From the NCBI GenBank assembly GCA_003446545.1, contig DMAO01000119.1, forward strand, positions 1-6,834: a stretch of DNA of 6,834 nt, written 5' to 3'. The stretch is from Sphaerochaeta sp. Lineage in GTDB: Bacteria > Spirochaetota > Spirochaetia > Sphaerochaetales > Sphaerochaetaceae. Under the pieces are notes generated by a model. That model was not told where the DNA came from. It did not search any database and saw nothing but the letters and a program-made list of their open reading frames with translations. Shown in pieces: positions 1-5,745 of the stretch (the stretch's first letter is position 1; each line of letters begins with the position of its first letter). The position numbers were made by a program, and so were the translations under genes.

Positions 1-690
1 GTGTTTGCCTGGATCTATGCTTTTTATGGTAGGTTTGCCCTTCCAATCCTGGTCGCATCCTGCTTGGTCACGCTATGGGGAGCAAGGTTGACCTTCAACT
101 TCGCCAGAAGGGGTGGCTATACCACGGCAGAGGACTACCGATGGCAAATTCTCCATAGGAGGGTTACAAATCCTGTAGTATGGCAGCTGTTCAACCTAGG
201 GTTTATCGCTTTCTACCAGCAGATTCTCTTCATCGCCTTCACCAGTCCACTGTACCTGCTAAGTATGCATGGGCTAAGGATGGACATGACACTATCGCTT
301 TGGCTGGTTTCGTTCTTATTACTGGTTTTTTTGGCCATCGAGACTATTGCAGACCAACAACAGTACACCTTCCAGCAGTCCAAGAACAACCTGCTTCCCA
401 GACGCCCACAGTGGGAAGAGCAGTACCAGAGGGGCTTTTGCTCCAGCGGCCTCTTTGCACGAAGCCGCCACCCCAACTATCTTGGGGAACTGGGGGTGTG
501 GTTTTGTATCTATATTTTTGCCTCAATGGCAATCGGGAACTTTTTCAACTGGAGTGTGGTAGGGCCCTTGGCCCTCACCCTGCTGTTTATCAGCTCCACC
601 ATCTTTACCGAGAGCATCACAGAGCAGAAGTATGAAACATACCAACAGTACAAAGAACAGGCTTCTGCTCTCATATTCAAGTTCTGGTAG
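1..690 (+). CDS. DUF1295 / steroid 5-alpha-reductase-like integral membrane protein, 5' end outside the window
   Basis: This is the C-terminal 229 residues or so of a multi-pass membrane protein of the DUF1295 family, related to steroid 5-alpha-reductase C-terminal domains and isoprenylcysteine methyltransferases. The family signatures are visible: a WGARLTFNFARR segment near residues 26-37 followed by EDYRW (44-48), and the hallmark RSRHPNYLGE at 154-163. An acidic and tyrosine-rich tail with FTESITEQKYETYQQY follows at 202-217. About five hydrophobic stretches are present (about 12-27, 65-90, 97-115, 164-180, 185-201). The frame is open from base 1, and family members normally carry further membrane segments before the WGxRL motif, so the GTG at base 1 is probably an internal valine and the gene partial. 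The substrate is unknown. Conserved residues fit a membrane reductase or methyltransferase fold, but no reaction can be assigned. No terminator separates it from the msr gene, so co-transcription is possible. Confidence 0.85.
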   Translation: MFAWIYAFYGRFALPILVASCLVTLWGARLTFNFARRGGYTTAEDYRWQILHRRVTNPVVWQLFNLGFIAFYQQILFIAFTSPLYLLSMHGLRMDMTLSLWLVSFLLLVFLAIETIADQQQYTFQQSKNNLLPRRPQWEEQYQRGFCSSGLFARSRHPNYLGELGVWFCIYIFASMAIGNFFNWSVVGPLALTLLFISSTIFTESITEQKYETYQQYKEQASALIFKFW

Positions 691-738
691 TAGAAATACA
701 AGGGGGTTTCATGTTAGGATTTAGTGTAAGGAGATATA

Positions 739-1746
739 ATGAACCTAACAAGAGTCTTTATTATTATAGCCATCTTTGCGGTTCTTTTAGCAGTTGCCCT
801 GCCGGCAATGCGCGTCGCCTCGAAACAACAGGAGCCAGAGGTGCCACCTATGAACATCCCACAACAGACTAGTGTTCGATTCCAGTTCAAGCCCATAGAC
901 CAGTCCTTGCTGAAGGAACTTAACGCCCAAGAGAGGCAGGTCATCATCAACAAGGGGACTGAGCGAGCCTATACAGGCGAATATACAGACAACAAGGAGG
1001 AAGGAACATATTACTGTAGGCAATGCGGCTCGCCCCTCTATGCATCGGATGACAAGTTCAATTCCAATTGTGGATGGCCTTCCTTTGATGAGGAACTCCC
1101 CTTCGCCGTTGACAGGCATCCCGATGCCGACGGTTCGAGGACTGAGATAGTCTGTGCAACCTGCAACGGCCATCTCGGGCATGTGTTCCTAGGTGAAGGC
1201 TTCACCGAAAAGGACACACGCCATTGTGTCAACTCCATCTCCATGGTCTTCAAGGAAGGATCTCCCCAAGCGCGGGCAGTCTTTGCAGGCGGATGTTTCT
1301 GGGGTGTCGAGCACCTCTTTGAAAGCGTCGAGGGAGTATATGAGGCAACCTCCGGCTACACCGGAGGCAAGGTTGAGAACCCGACCTACGAGGATGTGCT
1401 CTCTAAAAAAAGCGGACACCTGGAGGCGGTTGAGGTGCTCTACAATCCCAAGGTTATCTCCTACGAGGAGCTTGCAAAGTACTTCTTTGAGATCCACGAC
1501 CCTACCCAGACAAATGGTCAGGGTCCTGATATCGGCAACCAGTACCTTTCGGCAGTATTCTATCAGAGCCGGCATGAGTTCGACACCTCAGTAAAACTCA
1601 TTACCATCCTGGAGGATAAGGGCATGAAGATAGCTACGACACTGCGTCCTGCAGCAAAGTTCTGGGAAGCGGAAGGCTACCACCAGGACTACTATGTCCG
1701 TAAGGGAAGCCAACCTTACTGCCATGCTTGGACGAAACGATTCTAG
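739..1746 (+). CDS. msrBA: Fused methionine sulfoxide reductase MsrB-MsrA with N-terminal signal/anchor
   Basis: This bifunctional enzyme reduces both epimers of methionine sulfoxide in proteins: MsrB the R form, MsrA the S form. Residues 5-24 are a hydrophobic export or anchor segment after MNLTR, so the enzyme should act outside the cytoplasmic membrane. The MsrB domain (about 50-172) has two zinc-type CxxC pairs (C93/C96 and C139/C142), the CGWPSF motif (C111-F116) and the catalytic cysteine C163 in RHCVNS. The MsrA domain (about 178-330) has its catalytic C186 in GGCFWG, then SGYTGG and GHLEAVEV. C328 in PYCHAW is a candidate resolving cysteine. The domain order is the reverse of the MsrA-MsrB order in Neisseria PilB, and no thioredoxin-like domain is present. 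The ATG is fixed by AAGGAGA at 728-734. It lies 48 bases behind the DUF1295 gene and ends at a strong terminator. MsrB and MsrA identity is certain; the periplasmic location is inferred from the hydrophobic start. Confidence 0.95.
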   Translation: MNLTRVFIIIAIFAVLLAVALPAMRVASKQQEPEVPPMNIPQQTSVRFQFKPIDQSLLKELNAQERQVIINKGTERAYTGEYTDNKEEGTYYCRQCGSPLYASDDKFNSNCGWPSFDEELPFAVDRHPDADGSRTEIVCATCNGHLGHVFLGEGFTEKDTRHCVNSISMVFKEGSPQARAVFAGGCFWGVEHLFESVEGVYEATSGYTGGKVENPTYEDVLSKKSGHLEAVEVLYNPKVISYEELAKYFFEIHDPTQTNGQGPDIGNQYLSAVFYQSRHEFDTSVKLITILEDKGMKIATTLRPAAKFWEAEGYHQDYYVRKGSQPYCHAWTKRF

Positions 1747-1776
1747 GCTGGCTATTCTTTGCATGTGCTTCTCACC

Positions 1777-1819
1777 AAAAGGATCCCCCATTGGATGTTA
1801 TCCAGTGGGAGATCTTTTT
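1777..1819. terminator. Rho-independent terminator, probably bidirectional, between convergent genes
   Basis: The arms 1782-1795 (GATCCCCCATTGGA) and 1801-1814 (TCCAGTGGGAGATC) pair over 14 positions with one C-A mismatch and one G-T wobble. One further T-A pair leaves a three-base loop. The plus strand continues with TTTTT at 1815-1819. On the opposite strand the stem is followed, after two bases, by TTTT (the AAAA at 1777-1780). It lies 35 bases after the msrBA stop and about 35 bases beyond the stop of the convergent gene at 1854, so it can end transcription from both sides. Confidence 0.85.
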
Positions 1820-1853
1820 CTGGTACAGAGCATCGGAAGTAGTGCAAGTAAGC

Positions 1854-2648
1854 CTATGAGGTCAGGACGTCAGCACTGATGATGCAGCTGCATACCACAT
1901 ACGAGCCCTTCTCTAGAACTGTTGAAAGCTGATCCCGGGCAAACACAAGGTCAAGGCTCCCCATCTCGGTAGCAACGGTCGCCACCATGCAGGAGGTCCC
2001 CTTGTAGCCATGTTCGCGCCTTTCAACCATGAGGACAGGGGCTGCGAAGACCATAAGCTTCTCATGCTCGGCATATTTGTCACGACTCTTTTGATCAAGG
2101 CTCTCATCACGGGCCATGAGGTAGTTAAAGGGCAAGAGCTTGCGGTCATCAAGGCGCGAAATCTTTTCGGTAGCCTCTTCATAGGAAGCCCGGCTGTCGT
2201 AGACATCCATGGACTGGGGAAATGCACACACCTGCAGGGAAAGCGAAGAATCCTCGTCTATCCTCTCCAAGGTTGCAGCATGGATAAGGTCTGCGATAAA
2301 GGCAGATGTCTCATCGGAGTTGGTCATCAGCAGCGAGACAGCAAGGGCTTCTCCCACCCCTACGCGAGAGAGTGGCTTCGCCATCCACAGGCATGAGCCG
2401 CTCATATGCATATCGATGCCTGCTATCTGGAGGTCATCGCCCTGCTTCACACTCCTGAAGACCAGTTCAAGGCCACTGTCGAACAGCTTGCTGTAGTAGG
2501 CTCCCTGCACTGCAGGAATCCTTTTCGCCTCCCGAAACCAGGTGAGCAACTGCTCCTCGTCAAGTGAAGTGCCTTTGATCAGGAGTTCAAGTCCTGTGTT
2601 TGCAAGATATATGCCCATGTGCATCCCCCATATGAAAAAGTGTACCAT
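1854..2648 (-). CDS. Unrecognised protein, 264 residues
   Basis: I do not recognise this family. The protein is 264 residues with mixed hydrophobic and charged content, has no signal peptide and no clear membrane segment, and so is probably soluble and cytoplasmic. It starts MVHFFIWGMHMGIYLAN. A central stretch rich in Asp and Glu (around residues 115-190, with ATLERIDEDSSLSL and RASYEEATEKISRLDDRK) is followed by a hydrophobic beta-like segment (LMVFAAPVLMVERRE) and a C-terminal beta-rich end with several cysteines (GTSCMV, VVCSCI). The frame is open further up to an ATG at 2714, but the ATG at 2648 has AAGGGGTG placed five bases before it, and the longer form would run over the start of azlC. 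Starts at residues 9 or 11 (WGMHMG) are also possible. It diverges from azlC and converges with msrBA. That it is a real gene is supported by length, Shine-Dalgarno site and the flanking terminator; function is unknown. Confidence 0.75.
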   Translation of the reverse strand: MVHFFIWGMHMGIYLANTGLELLIKGTSLDEEQLLTWFREAKRIPAVQGAYYSKLFDSGLELVFRSVKQGDDLQIAGIDMHMSGSCLWMAKPLSRVGVGEALAVSLLMTNSDETSAFIADLIHAATLERIDEDSSLSLQVCAFPQSMDVYDSRASYEEATEKISRLDDRKLLPFNYLMARDESLDQKSRDKYAEHEKLMVFAAPVLMVERREHGYKGTSCMVATVATEMGSLDLVFARDQLSTVLEKGSYVVCSCIISADVLTS

Positions 2649-2651
2649 AAT

Positions 2652-2659
2652 CACCCCTT
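2652..2659 (-). promoter_or_regulatory. Ribosome binding site that sets the start of the unrecognised gene
   Basis: Read on the minus strand this is AAGGGGTG, with five bases between AAGGGG and the ATG at 2648. It decides for 2648 over the upstream in-frame ATG at 2714, which would overlap the divergent azlC start. Confidence 0.6.
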
Positions 2660-2681
2660 GCGGAGAAAGGGCCAAAGCAAT

Positions 2682-2710
2682 ACTATCCTTCCTATGGAAT
2701 TCAGTGACAA
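2682..2710 (-). promoter_or_regulatory. Candidate sigma-70-type promoter for the unrecognised gene, over the azlC start codon
   Basis: On the minus strand, TTGTCA (2705-2710, five of six to TTGACA) is followed after 17 bases by GATAGT (2682-2687, four of six to TATAAT). A start about seven bases further would leave a leader of roughly 25 bases before the ATG at 2648. The element covers the azlC start codon at 2694, so RNA polymerase bound here might interfere with azlC expression. This is a motif match only. Confidence 0.35.
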
Positions 2711-3410
2711 GCAAGAGAGTCTCACCTTCAGAAGAGGTGTCAGAGAAGGCTTCCCCATCTGTGTGGGCTACTTTCCTACAGCGATGGCCTTCGGGCTTGT
2801 CTGTAGGGATGTGGGGCTTAAGATCTGGGAGGCCGTGCTGTTCTCCGTAACCAACTTTGCCGGTAGCGGGCAGTTCTTGGCCATTAACCTTCTCGCATCA
2901 GGGTCTCTTATTTTGGAAATCTTCATTGGGGTCCTGCTGATCAACATGCGCTACCTGTTTATGGGAGCTGCCCTTAACAATAAGCTGGAAGATGGAATCC
3001 ATGGACCCAAACGCCTCTTGGTAGCCCATGGCACCACCGACGAAGTGTTCTCCATAGCGGTGTTGCACAACCAAAGACTCTCCTGGCCCTATATGATAGG
3101 GCTGGAGGGAATCGCCTATATCGGATGGGTGGGAGGTACAGCCCTAGGTTTCCTCATAGGGATGGTACTCTCTTCAGAACTACAGATGGCTGTGGGGGTG
3201 ACCCTCTATGCTATGTTCATCTCTCTCTTTGCCCAGGAGCTTCGCCAGAAAGGGATAATGGTGCTCGTTATCGCCGGATTTTCGGCGATTATGAACTCCA
3301 TCCTCATTCTTTGCCTCAATGTGGGCAGCGGTTGGGCCTTTGTCCTCTCCATGCTCACAGCCTCCATATTCGGAGCCTTGGTCATCACTGAAGGGGAGGC
3401 TTTGCCATGA
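2694..3410 (+). CDS. azlC: AzlC-family branched-chain amino acid exporter, large subunit
   Basis: The product is a 238-residue polytopic membrane protein of the AzlC (LIV-E) family. Together with AzlD it exports branched-chain amino acids or toxic analogues. The N-terminal family pattern is present as FRRGVREGFPICVGYFPTAM followed by AFGL, then NFAGSGQF, in which a Gly-Ser-Gly-Gln-Phe stretch replaces the usual AGaaQF. The LLINMRYLFMGAAL segment matches the conserved NxR(H/Y)LLygaal motif. About six hydrophobic segments follow, and the length fits the family. The start at 2694 gives a normal family N-terminus but has no Shine-Dalgarno site just before it. The purine-rich GGAGAAAGG at 2662-2670 is about 24 bases away. 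In-frame alternatives at 2619 (ATG), 2640 (GTG) and 2658 (TTG) also lack a good site and would add unconserved residues. The end overlaps azlD by ATGA. Family identity is firm; the exact start is uncertain. Confidence 0.9.
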   Translation: MEFSDKQESLTFRRGVREGFPICVGYFPTAMAFGLVCRDVGLKIWEAVLFSVTNFAGSGQFLAINLLASGSLILEIFIGVLLINMRYLFMGAALNNKLEDGIHGPKRLLVAHGTTDEVFSIAVLHNQRLSWPYMIGLEGIAYIGWVGGTALGFLIGMVLSSELQMAVGVTLYAMFISLFAQELRQKGIMVLVIAGFSAIMNSILILCLNVGSGWAFVLSMLTASIFGALVITEGEALP

Positions 3411-3718
3411 AAGAGAACCTCCCCATAGTTGTCTATATCCTTGCTACCGCACTGGCAACCTTTAGTGTACGTGTCCTGCCCTACTATGCGAAATTCCTGA
3501 ACAAGCTACCCCCTTTTGTAGGGAGGTGCATGCGCCTGTTGCCCATAGCCGCCCTTGGGCCTCTGGTATTTCCTGGTGTCATCCTGGACTTCTCACCCCA
3601 GTGGTACGCAGGGCTCGCCGGCATTGGTGCATCGTTTCTCATCGCATACACCAAAGGTGGCATGATATTCCCCATCCTGACCAGCATACTGGTAACCTAT
3701 ATTGCTTTGGTACTCTAA
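3407..3718 (+). CDS. azlD: AzlD-family branched-chain amino acid exporter, small subunit
   Basis: The product is a 103-residue membrane protein of the AzlD family, the small partner of AzlC in branched-chain amino acid export. The visible family pattern is an early hydrophobic helix (about 7-20) with the conserved R and P of VRVLPYY, followed by LPPFVGRCMRLLPIAALGPLVFPGV, a segment that matches the family's P-P-V-x-R-x-L-x-x-x-P-x-A core. Two more hydrophobic helices follow (about 66-80 and 85-103). The ATG overlaps the azlC TGA as ATGA, with AAGGGGAGG at 3391-3399 seven bases before it, indicating translational coupling. The length is typical. It is the last intact gene of this plus-strand unit, because only a hydrolase remnant follows 36 bases later. 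Confidence 0.9.
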   Translation: MKENLPIVVYILATALATFSVRVLPYYAKFLNKLPPFVGRCMRLLPIAALGPLVFPGVILDFSPQWYAGLAGIGASFLIAYTKGGMIFPILTSILVTYIALVL

Positions 3719-3754
3719 CTTGACCAACGGCTACTGAAGGTTTTAGGATACCAT

Positions 3755-3892
3755 ATGTTTGATGCACATCGCCATTTGACAGGTGAAAAAGAACCATATG
3801 ACGCGCTTTACTGTACCTCCCATCAGGATGAGTGGACACAGGGCACAGGCCTGGCCCAGAGCCCCCGAAGGGCTTTAGGTCCTATACCGTGA
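3755..3892 (+). pseudogene. Remnant of a TatD-type metal-dependent hydrolase (first ~45 codons)
   Basis: This short frame starts at ATG 3755, with TTTTAGGAT just upstream as a plausible ribosome site. It encodes MFDAHRHLTGEKEPYDALYC and then TSHQDEWTQGTGLAQSP, ending in RRALGPIP. The start matches the opening of TatD-family and related amidohydrolase-fold proteins: a first beta strand ending in the metal-binding D-x-H-x-H motif (D3-A-H5-R-H7), then a second strand with the YCTS/EW pattern seen in spirochaete and clostridial members. Full TatD proteins have about 220-270 residues, so more than 80 percent is missing, including the remaining metal ligands. The frame closes with TGA, TGA and TAA in a row (3890-3898), and nothing resembling the rest of the family was seen before the convergent gene. 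I read it as the stub of a gene whose body was deleted. A real 45-residue gene is less likely, since the fragment could not form the barrel. Confidence 0.6.
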
Positions 3893-3903
3893 TGATAAGA
3901 CGT

Positions 3904-3930
3904 TTCCCTTTCAGAGAAACCTGAAGGGAA
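3904..3930. repeat. Inverted repeat (hairpin) across the stop codon of the CBM9-like gene
   Basis: The arms TTCCCTTTCAG (3904-3914) and CTGAAGGGAA (3921-3930) form a ten-pair stem with one bulged T and a six-base loop. The minus-strand stop codon (3911-3913) lies in one arm. Neither strand has a T run directly behind it, so it is at best a weak terminator or an mRNA 3'-end stabiliser for the CBM9-like gene. Confidence 0.45.
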
Positions 3931-4513
3931 CAAAATAGGAAGGGGTATGAAAGTCAGCCTTCAGTGTTCCTATAGGTGCATAGCAAAGATAATGCGGATC
4001 TTTAAGATTGTCACCACACTTGTATATGTTTCCCCTCAGCCTGATGAACGAGGTTGTCTCCTCTTCCTTCATTAGGCCAAACAGGACAAGGTCAATCGAA
4101 ACATCAAGTCGGTAACGGCTTTGGTTGGCATTATTCTCTAACAGAGTAAGCGTTATGGGAATCTGGTCAATGACAGGAAAGGGATAGAGCAAACGCCCAC
4201 CACGCTGTTTCCCACGCCCTACAAGGGCTTTGGTACTGGCGCTGAACTCAAAGTTGACATATTCGCTCTCCCCTTCGCGTTGGAGAAAAATCTCCATACA
4301 GCTGTCGGTGCAGACATTTTGGTTATGCTCGGTGCACATGCGCCTGAGCTGTGGTTCCTGAATGGAGAACCTGAGGTGCAGGAATCTTCCCTCATGGGCC
4401 AGCCTTACCGAGGCCTCCACATCTTTTGCTCCACCCCAGCATGCTTGCAAGGGAAGGGGAAGGGCACGGTCAATATCCCCCCCTGCTACTCTGACCACCA
4501 TTGTTTCTTCCAT
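3911..4513 (-). CDS. Carbohydrate-binding family 9-like (DOMON-fold) protein
   Basis: The product is a 200-residue single-domain protein resembling the CBM9-like family, a beta sandwich that in other proteins binds sugars or cofactors. The motifs appear in the usual order: a tryptophan at 26 before the first strands, DSCMEIFL at 70-77 (the family's DScvEfF block) and YVNFEFSA at 85-92. RGNIYKCGD at 160-168, PHYLCYAPI at 173-181 and DFHTPSYF at 187-194 complete the C-terminal signature RGNFYKCGD...PdFH.Pe.F. The length is that of a stand-alone domain. There is no signal peptide, which is odd for a carbohydrate-binding module; either it acts in the cytoplasm or the ligand is not an extracellular glycan. 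The ATG at 4513 has GGAG seven bases before it. A second ATG at 4501 with GGAAGA is an alternative. It diverges from the lipoprotein gene and converges on the hydrolase remnant. The family assignment is good; ligand and role are unknown. Confidence 0.85.
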   Translation of the reverse strand: MEETMVVRVAGGDIDRALPLPLQACWGGAKDVEASVRLAHEGRFLHLRFSIQEPQLRRMCTEHNQNVCTDSCMEIFLQREGESEYVNFEFSASTKALVGRGKQRGGRLLYPFPVIDQIPITLTLLENNANQSRYRLDVSIDLVLFGLMKEEETTSFIRLRGNIYKCGDNLKDPHYLCYAPIGTLKADFHTPSYFVPFRFL

Positions 4514-4534
4514 ATCAGCTCTCCAATGTGTCCC

Positions 4535-4563
4535 AGTATAGACAAAGCAACAGCTTTCTCCAA
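4535..4563 (-). promoter_or_regulatory. Probable sigma-70-type promoter for the CBM9-like gene
   Basis: On the minus strand, TTGGAG (4558-4563) and TATACT (4535-4540, five of six to TATAAT) are separated by exactly 17 bases. The expected start site leaves a short leader of about 15-20 bases, which contains the GGAG ribosome site before the ATG at 4513. The rest of the 116-base divergent region (4514-4629) must also hold the promoter of the lipoprotein gene, but I see no clear match for it. Confidence 0.55.
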
Positions 4564-4629
4564 TACATACCTGAAGTGAACACGACAGTTCTTCTCCTTA
4601 AGGGTCAAACATATTCTTAGGAGATTCCC

Positions 4630-5610
4630 ATGAAAAGATTTTTTCTCATCCCTCTTGTCGCTCTCTTGCTGCTTACCAGCTGTGATGACAGCAAGGCAAC
4701 CCATACCGATATGGTGGTCCGATTTGCCTGTGAAAAGTTTACAACGCAAGAAAGAAGCCTGCTTCCGACCCCAGAATCCATGACCATCGAAGAGTATAGG
4801 ATCTTTGGCAACGGTCCCAACAGCGAGACAGTTGATGTGACAGGCTCATCAGCGACCGTGACACTAGGACAGCTACTCATGGGCAAATGGGTCCTCACCG
4901 CCCAAGCCCTGAACAATACAGGCTCTGTCCTTGCCCAAGGAAACCTTACTACAATGCTCTCATCTGCAACCAGCTCTGCAACTATCAACCTAACGGAGCT
5001 GGTGGGCGATGGAAGCCTCTCTGTCGCCTACTCCTGGAGCCTTGAGCAGGTAGCCAGTGATGTGCGTCTGGAACTGAGCCTTACAAACCAACAGGGAGAG
5101 AGCGTTTCCCTGCCCGAGCCTACCCTTGATACACAAACGGGTACAGCTACCTTAGCGACAGGCCTCCCAGCGGGTTCGTACATGCTCAGCTCCAGACTTT
5201 ATAGCCAGAATGTGCCAGTCAGCGGCTGCACTGAGGCTGTACGCATCATAGCAGGCACCACCACAACAGGAGATCTGGAGATGAGGATGGGAGACCGCTC
5301 CTCCATCTTTACCATGACAGTCATCAACGACACCATGATGCCCATAGGGGGGACGGTGACATGCACCCCAACATTTCCAACTGTAGGGGCAAACGTCACC
5401 CTCAGCTTCACCCCTAGCAACCTGCAGGGGGTAGAGGAAGGACAGCTTACCGCCTCCTGGTTCTGTGAAGGGGAGAGTGTAGTCGGGGATGGCTTCTCCT
5501 ACACTTCGGTTCCCAAGGCCGGCTCACACCGCTATGATGTCATTGTCAGCCATGCAAAACTGGGAAGCCTGGGTAGCACCACCATCCTGGTAAATATGCC
5601 AATCATGTAG
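4630..5610 (+). CDS. Lipoprotein with repeated beta-sandwich (Ig/PKD-like) modules
   Basis: The product is a 326-residue predicted lipoprotein of unknown role. Residues 1-17 form a lipoprotein signal (KR, then a hydrophobic core) ending in the lipobox LTSC, with C18 as the lipidated cysteine, followed by DD. The mature part is rich in Thr, Ser and Gly and looks like three beta modules. Module one (about 27-125) has the pattern YRIFGNGPNSE, then LLMGKWVLTAQALNNTGSV, a layout I associate with spirochaete surface lipoproteins. Module two (about 126-220) repeats it more loosely, with LPAGSYMLSSRL. Module three (about 236-323) is Ig/PKD-like, with VTCTPTFPTVGANVTLSFTP and SWFCEGE; C245 and C279 could form a disulfide. 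The start is supported by AGGAG at 4619-4623, six bases before the ATG. It diverges from the CBM9-like gene, and both may concern sugar or surface functions, but that is only proximity. No terminator of its own is obvious. Confidence 0.8.
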   Translation: MKRFFLIPLVALLLLTSCDDSKATHTDMVVRFACEKFTTQERSLLPTPESMTIEEYRIFGNGPNSETVDVTGSSATVTLGQLLMGKWVLTAQALNNTGSVLAQGNLTTMLSSATSSATINLTELVGDGSLSVAYSWSLEQVASDVRLELSLTNQQGESVSLPEPTLDTQTGTATLATGLPAGSYMLSSRLYSQNVPVSGCTEAVRIIAGTTTTGDLEMRMGDRSSIFTMTVINDTMMPIGGTVTCTPTFPTVGANVTLSFTPSNLQGVEEGQLTASWFCEGESVVGDGFSYTSVPKAGSHRYDVIVSHAKLGSLGSTTILVNMPIM

Positions 5611-5640
5611 AAGTGATTCACAGGCCTTCCTGCCTATATG

Positions 5641-5669
5641 AAAAAGCACCCTACCAGACAAGCAGGGTG
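5641..5669 (-). terminator. Rho-independent terminator behind ybgC
   Basis: On the minus strand CACCCT (5664-5669) pairs with AGGGTG (5647-5652). A G-T and a C-G pair can extend the stem to eight, and C plus TTTTT (5645-5641) follows. It lies about 77 bases after the ybgC stop and should end the lysA-ybgC transcript. On the plus strand there is no T run, so it does not clearly serve the lipoprotein gene. The rest of the 135-base gap 5611-5745 holds nothing else I can name. Confidence 0.7.
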
Positions 5670-5745
5670 TGACCGACGTCCCTATAGGATGAAAGGGTGC
5701 ATCGATACTCACTATCCAACGCAGTAGGGAGAAAGGCCTATGTAC

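Noticed and set aside
1..3. GTG at the first base as the true start of the DUF1295 gene
   Set aside because: The frame is open to the edge and the family normally has more membrane segments before the WGxRL motif, so this is probably an internal valine.
1193..1594. Long open frames on both strands inside msrBA
   Set aside because: They lie within the conserved MsrB and MsrA domains in other frames and have no family features or ribosome sites; they are shadows.
2619..2693. Longer azlC starting at ATG 2619
   Set aside because: The extra 25 residues are polar, unlike AzlC N-termini, lie inside the divergent gene, and no ribosome site precedes them.
2649..2714. Longer form of the unrecognised gene starting at ATG 2714
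   Set aside because: It would run over the azlC start, and a good ribosome site supports the ATG at 2648.
3858..3876. Hairpin AGCCC/GGGCT as terminator of azlCD
   Set aside because: The stem has only five firm pairs plus two weak ones, and only TTTA follows. It lies inside the hydrolase remnant and is too weak to call.
4539..4569. Plus-strand promoter TAGACA / TACATA for the lipoprotein gene
   Set aside because: The spacing is 19 bases and both boxes are poor, so the match is no better than chance.
4486..4749. Minus-strand open frame crossing the divergent region
   Set aside because: It overlaps two well-supported genes, including the lipoprotein signal sequence, and shows no family likeness.
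5611..5745. Possible small RNA or short gene in the gap behind the lipoprotein gene
   Set aside because: Apart from the minus-strand terminator I see no tRNA-like fold, no clear promoter and no coding frame with a ribosome site.
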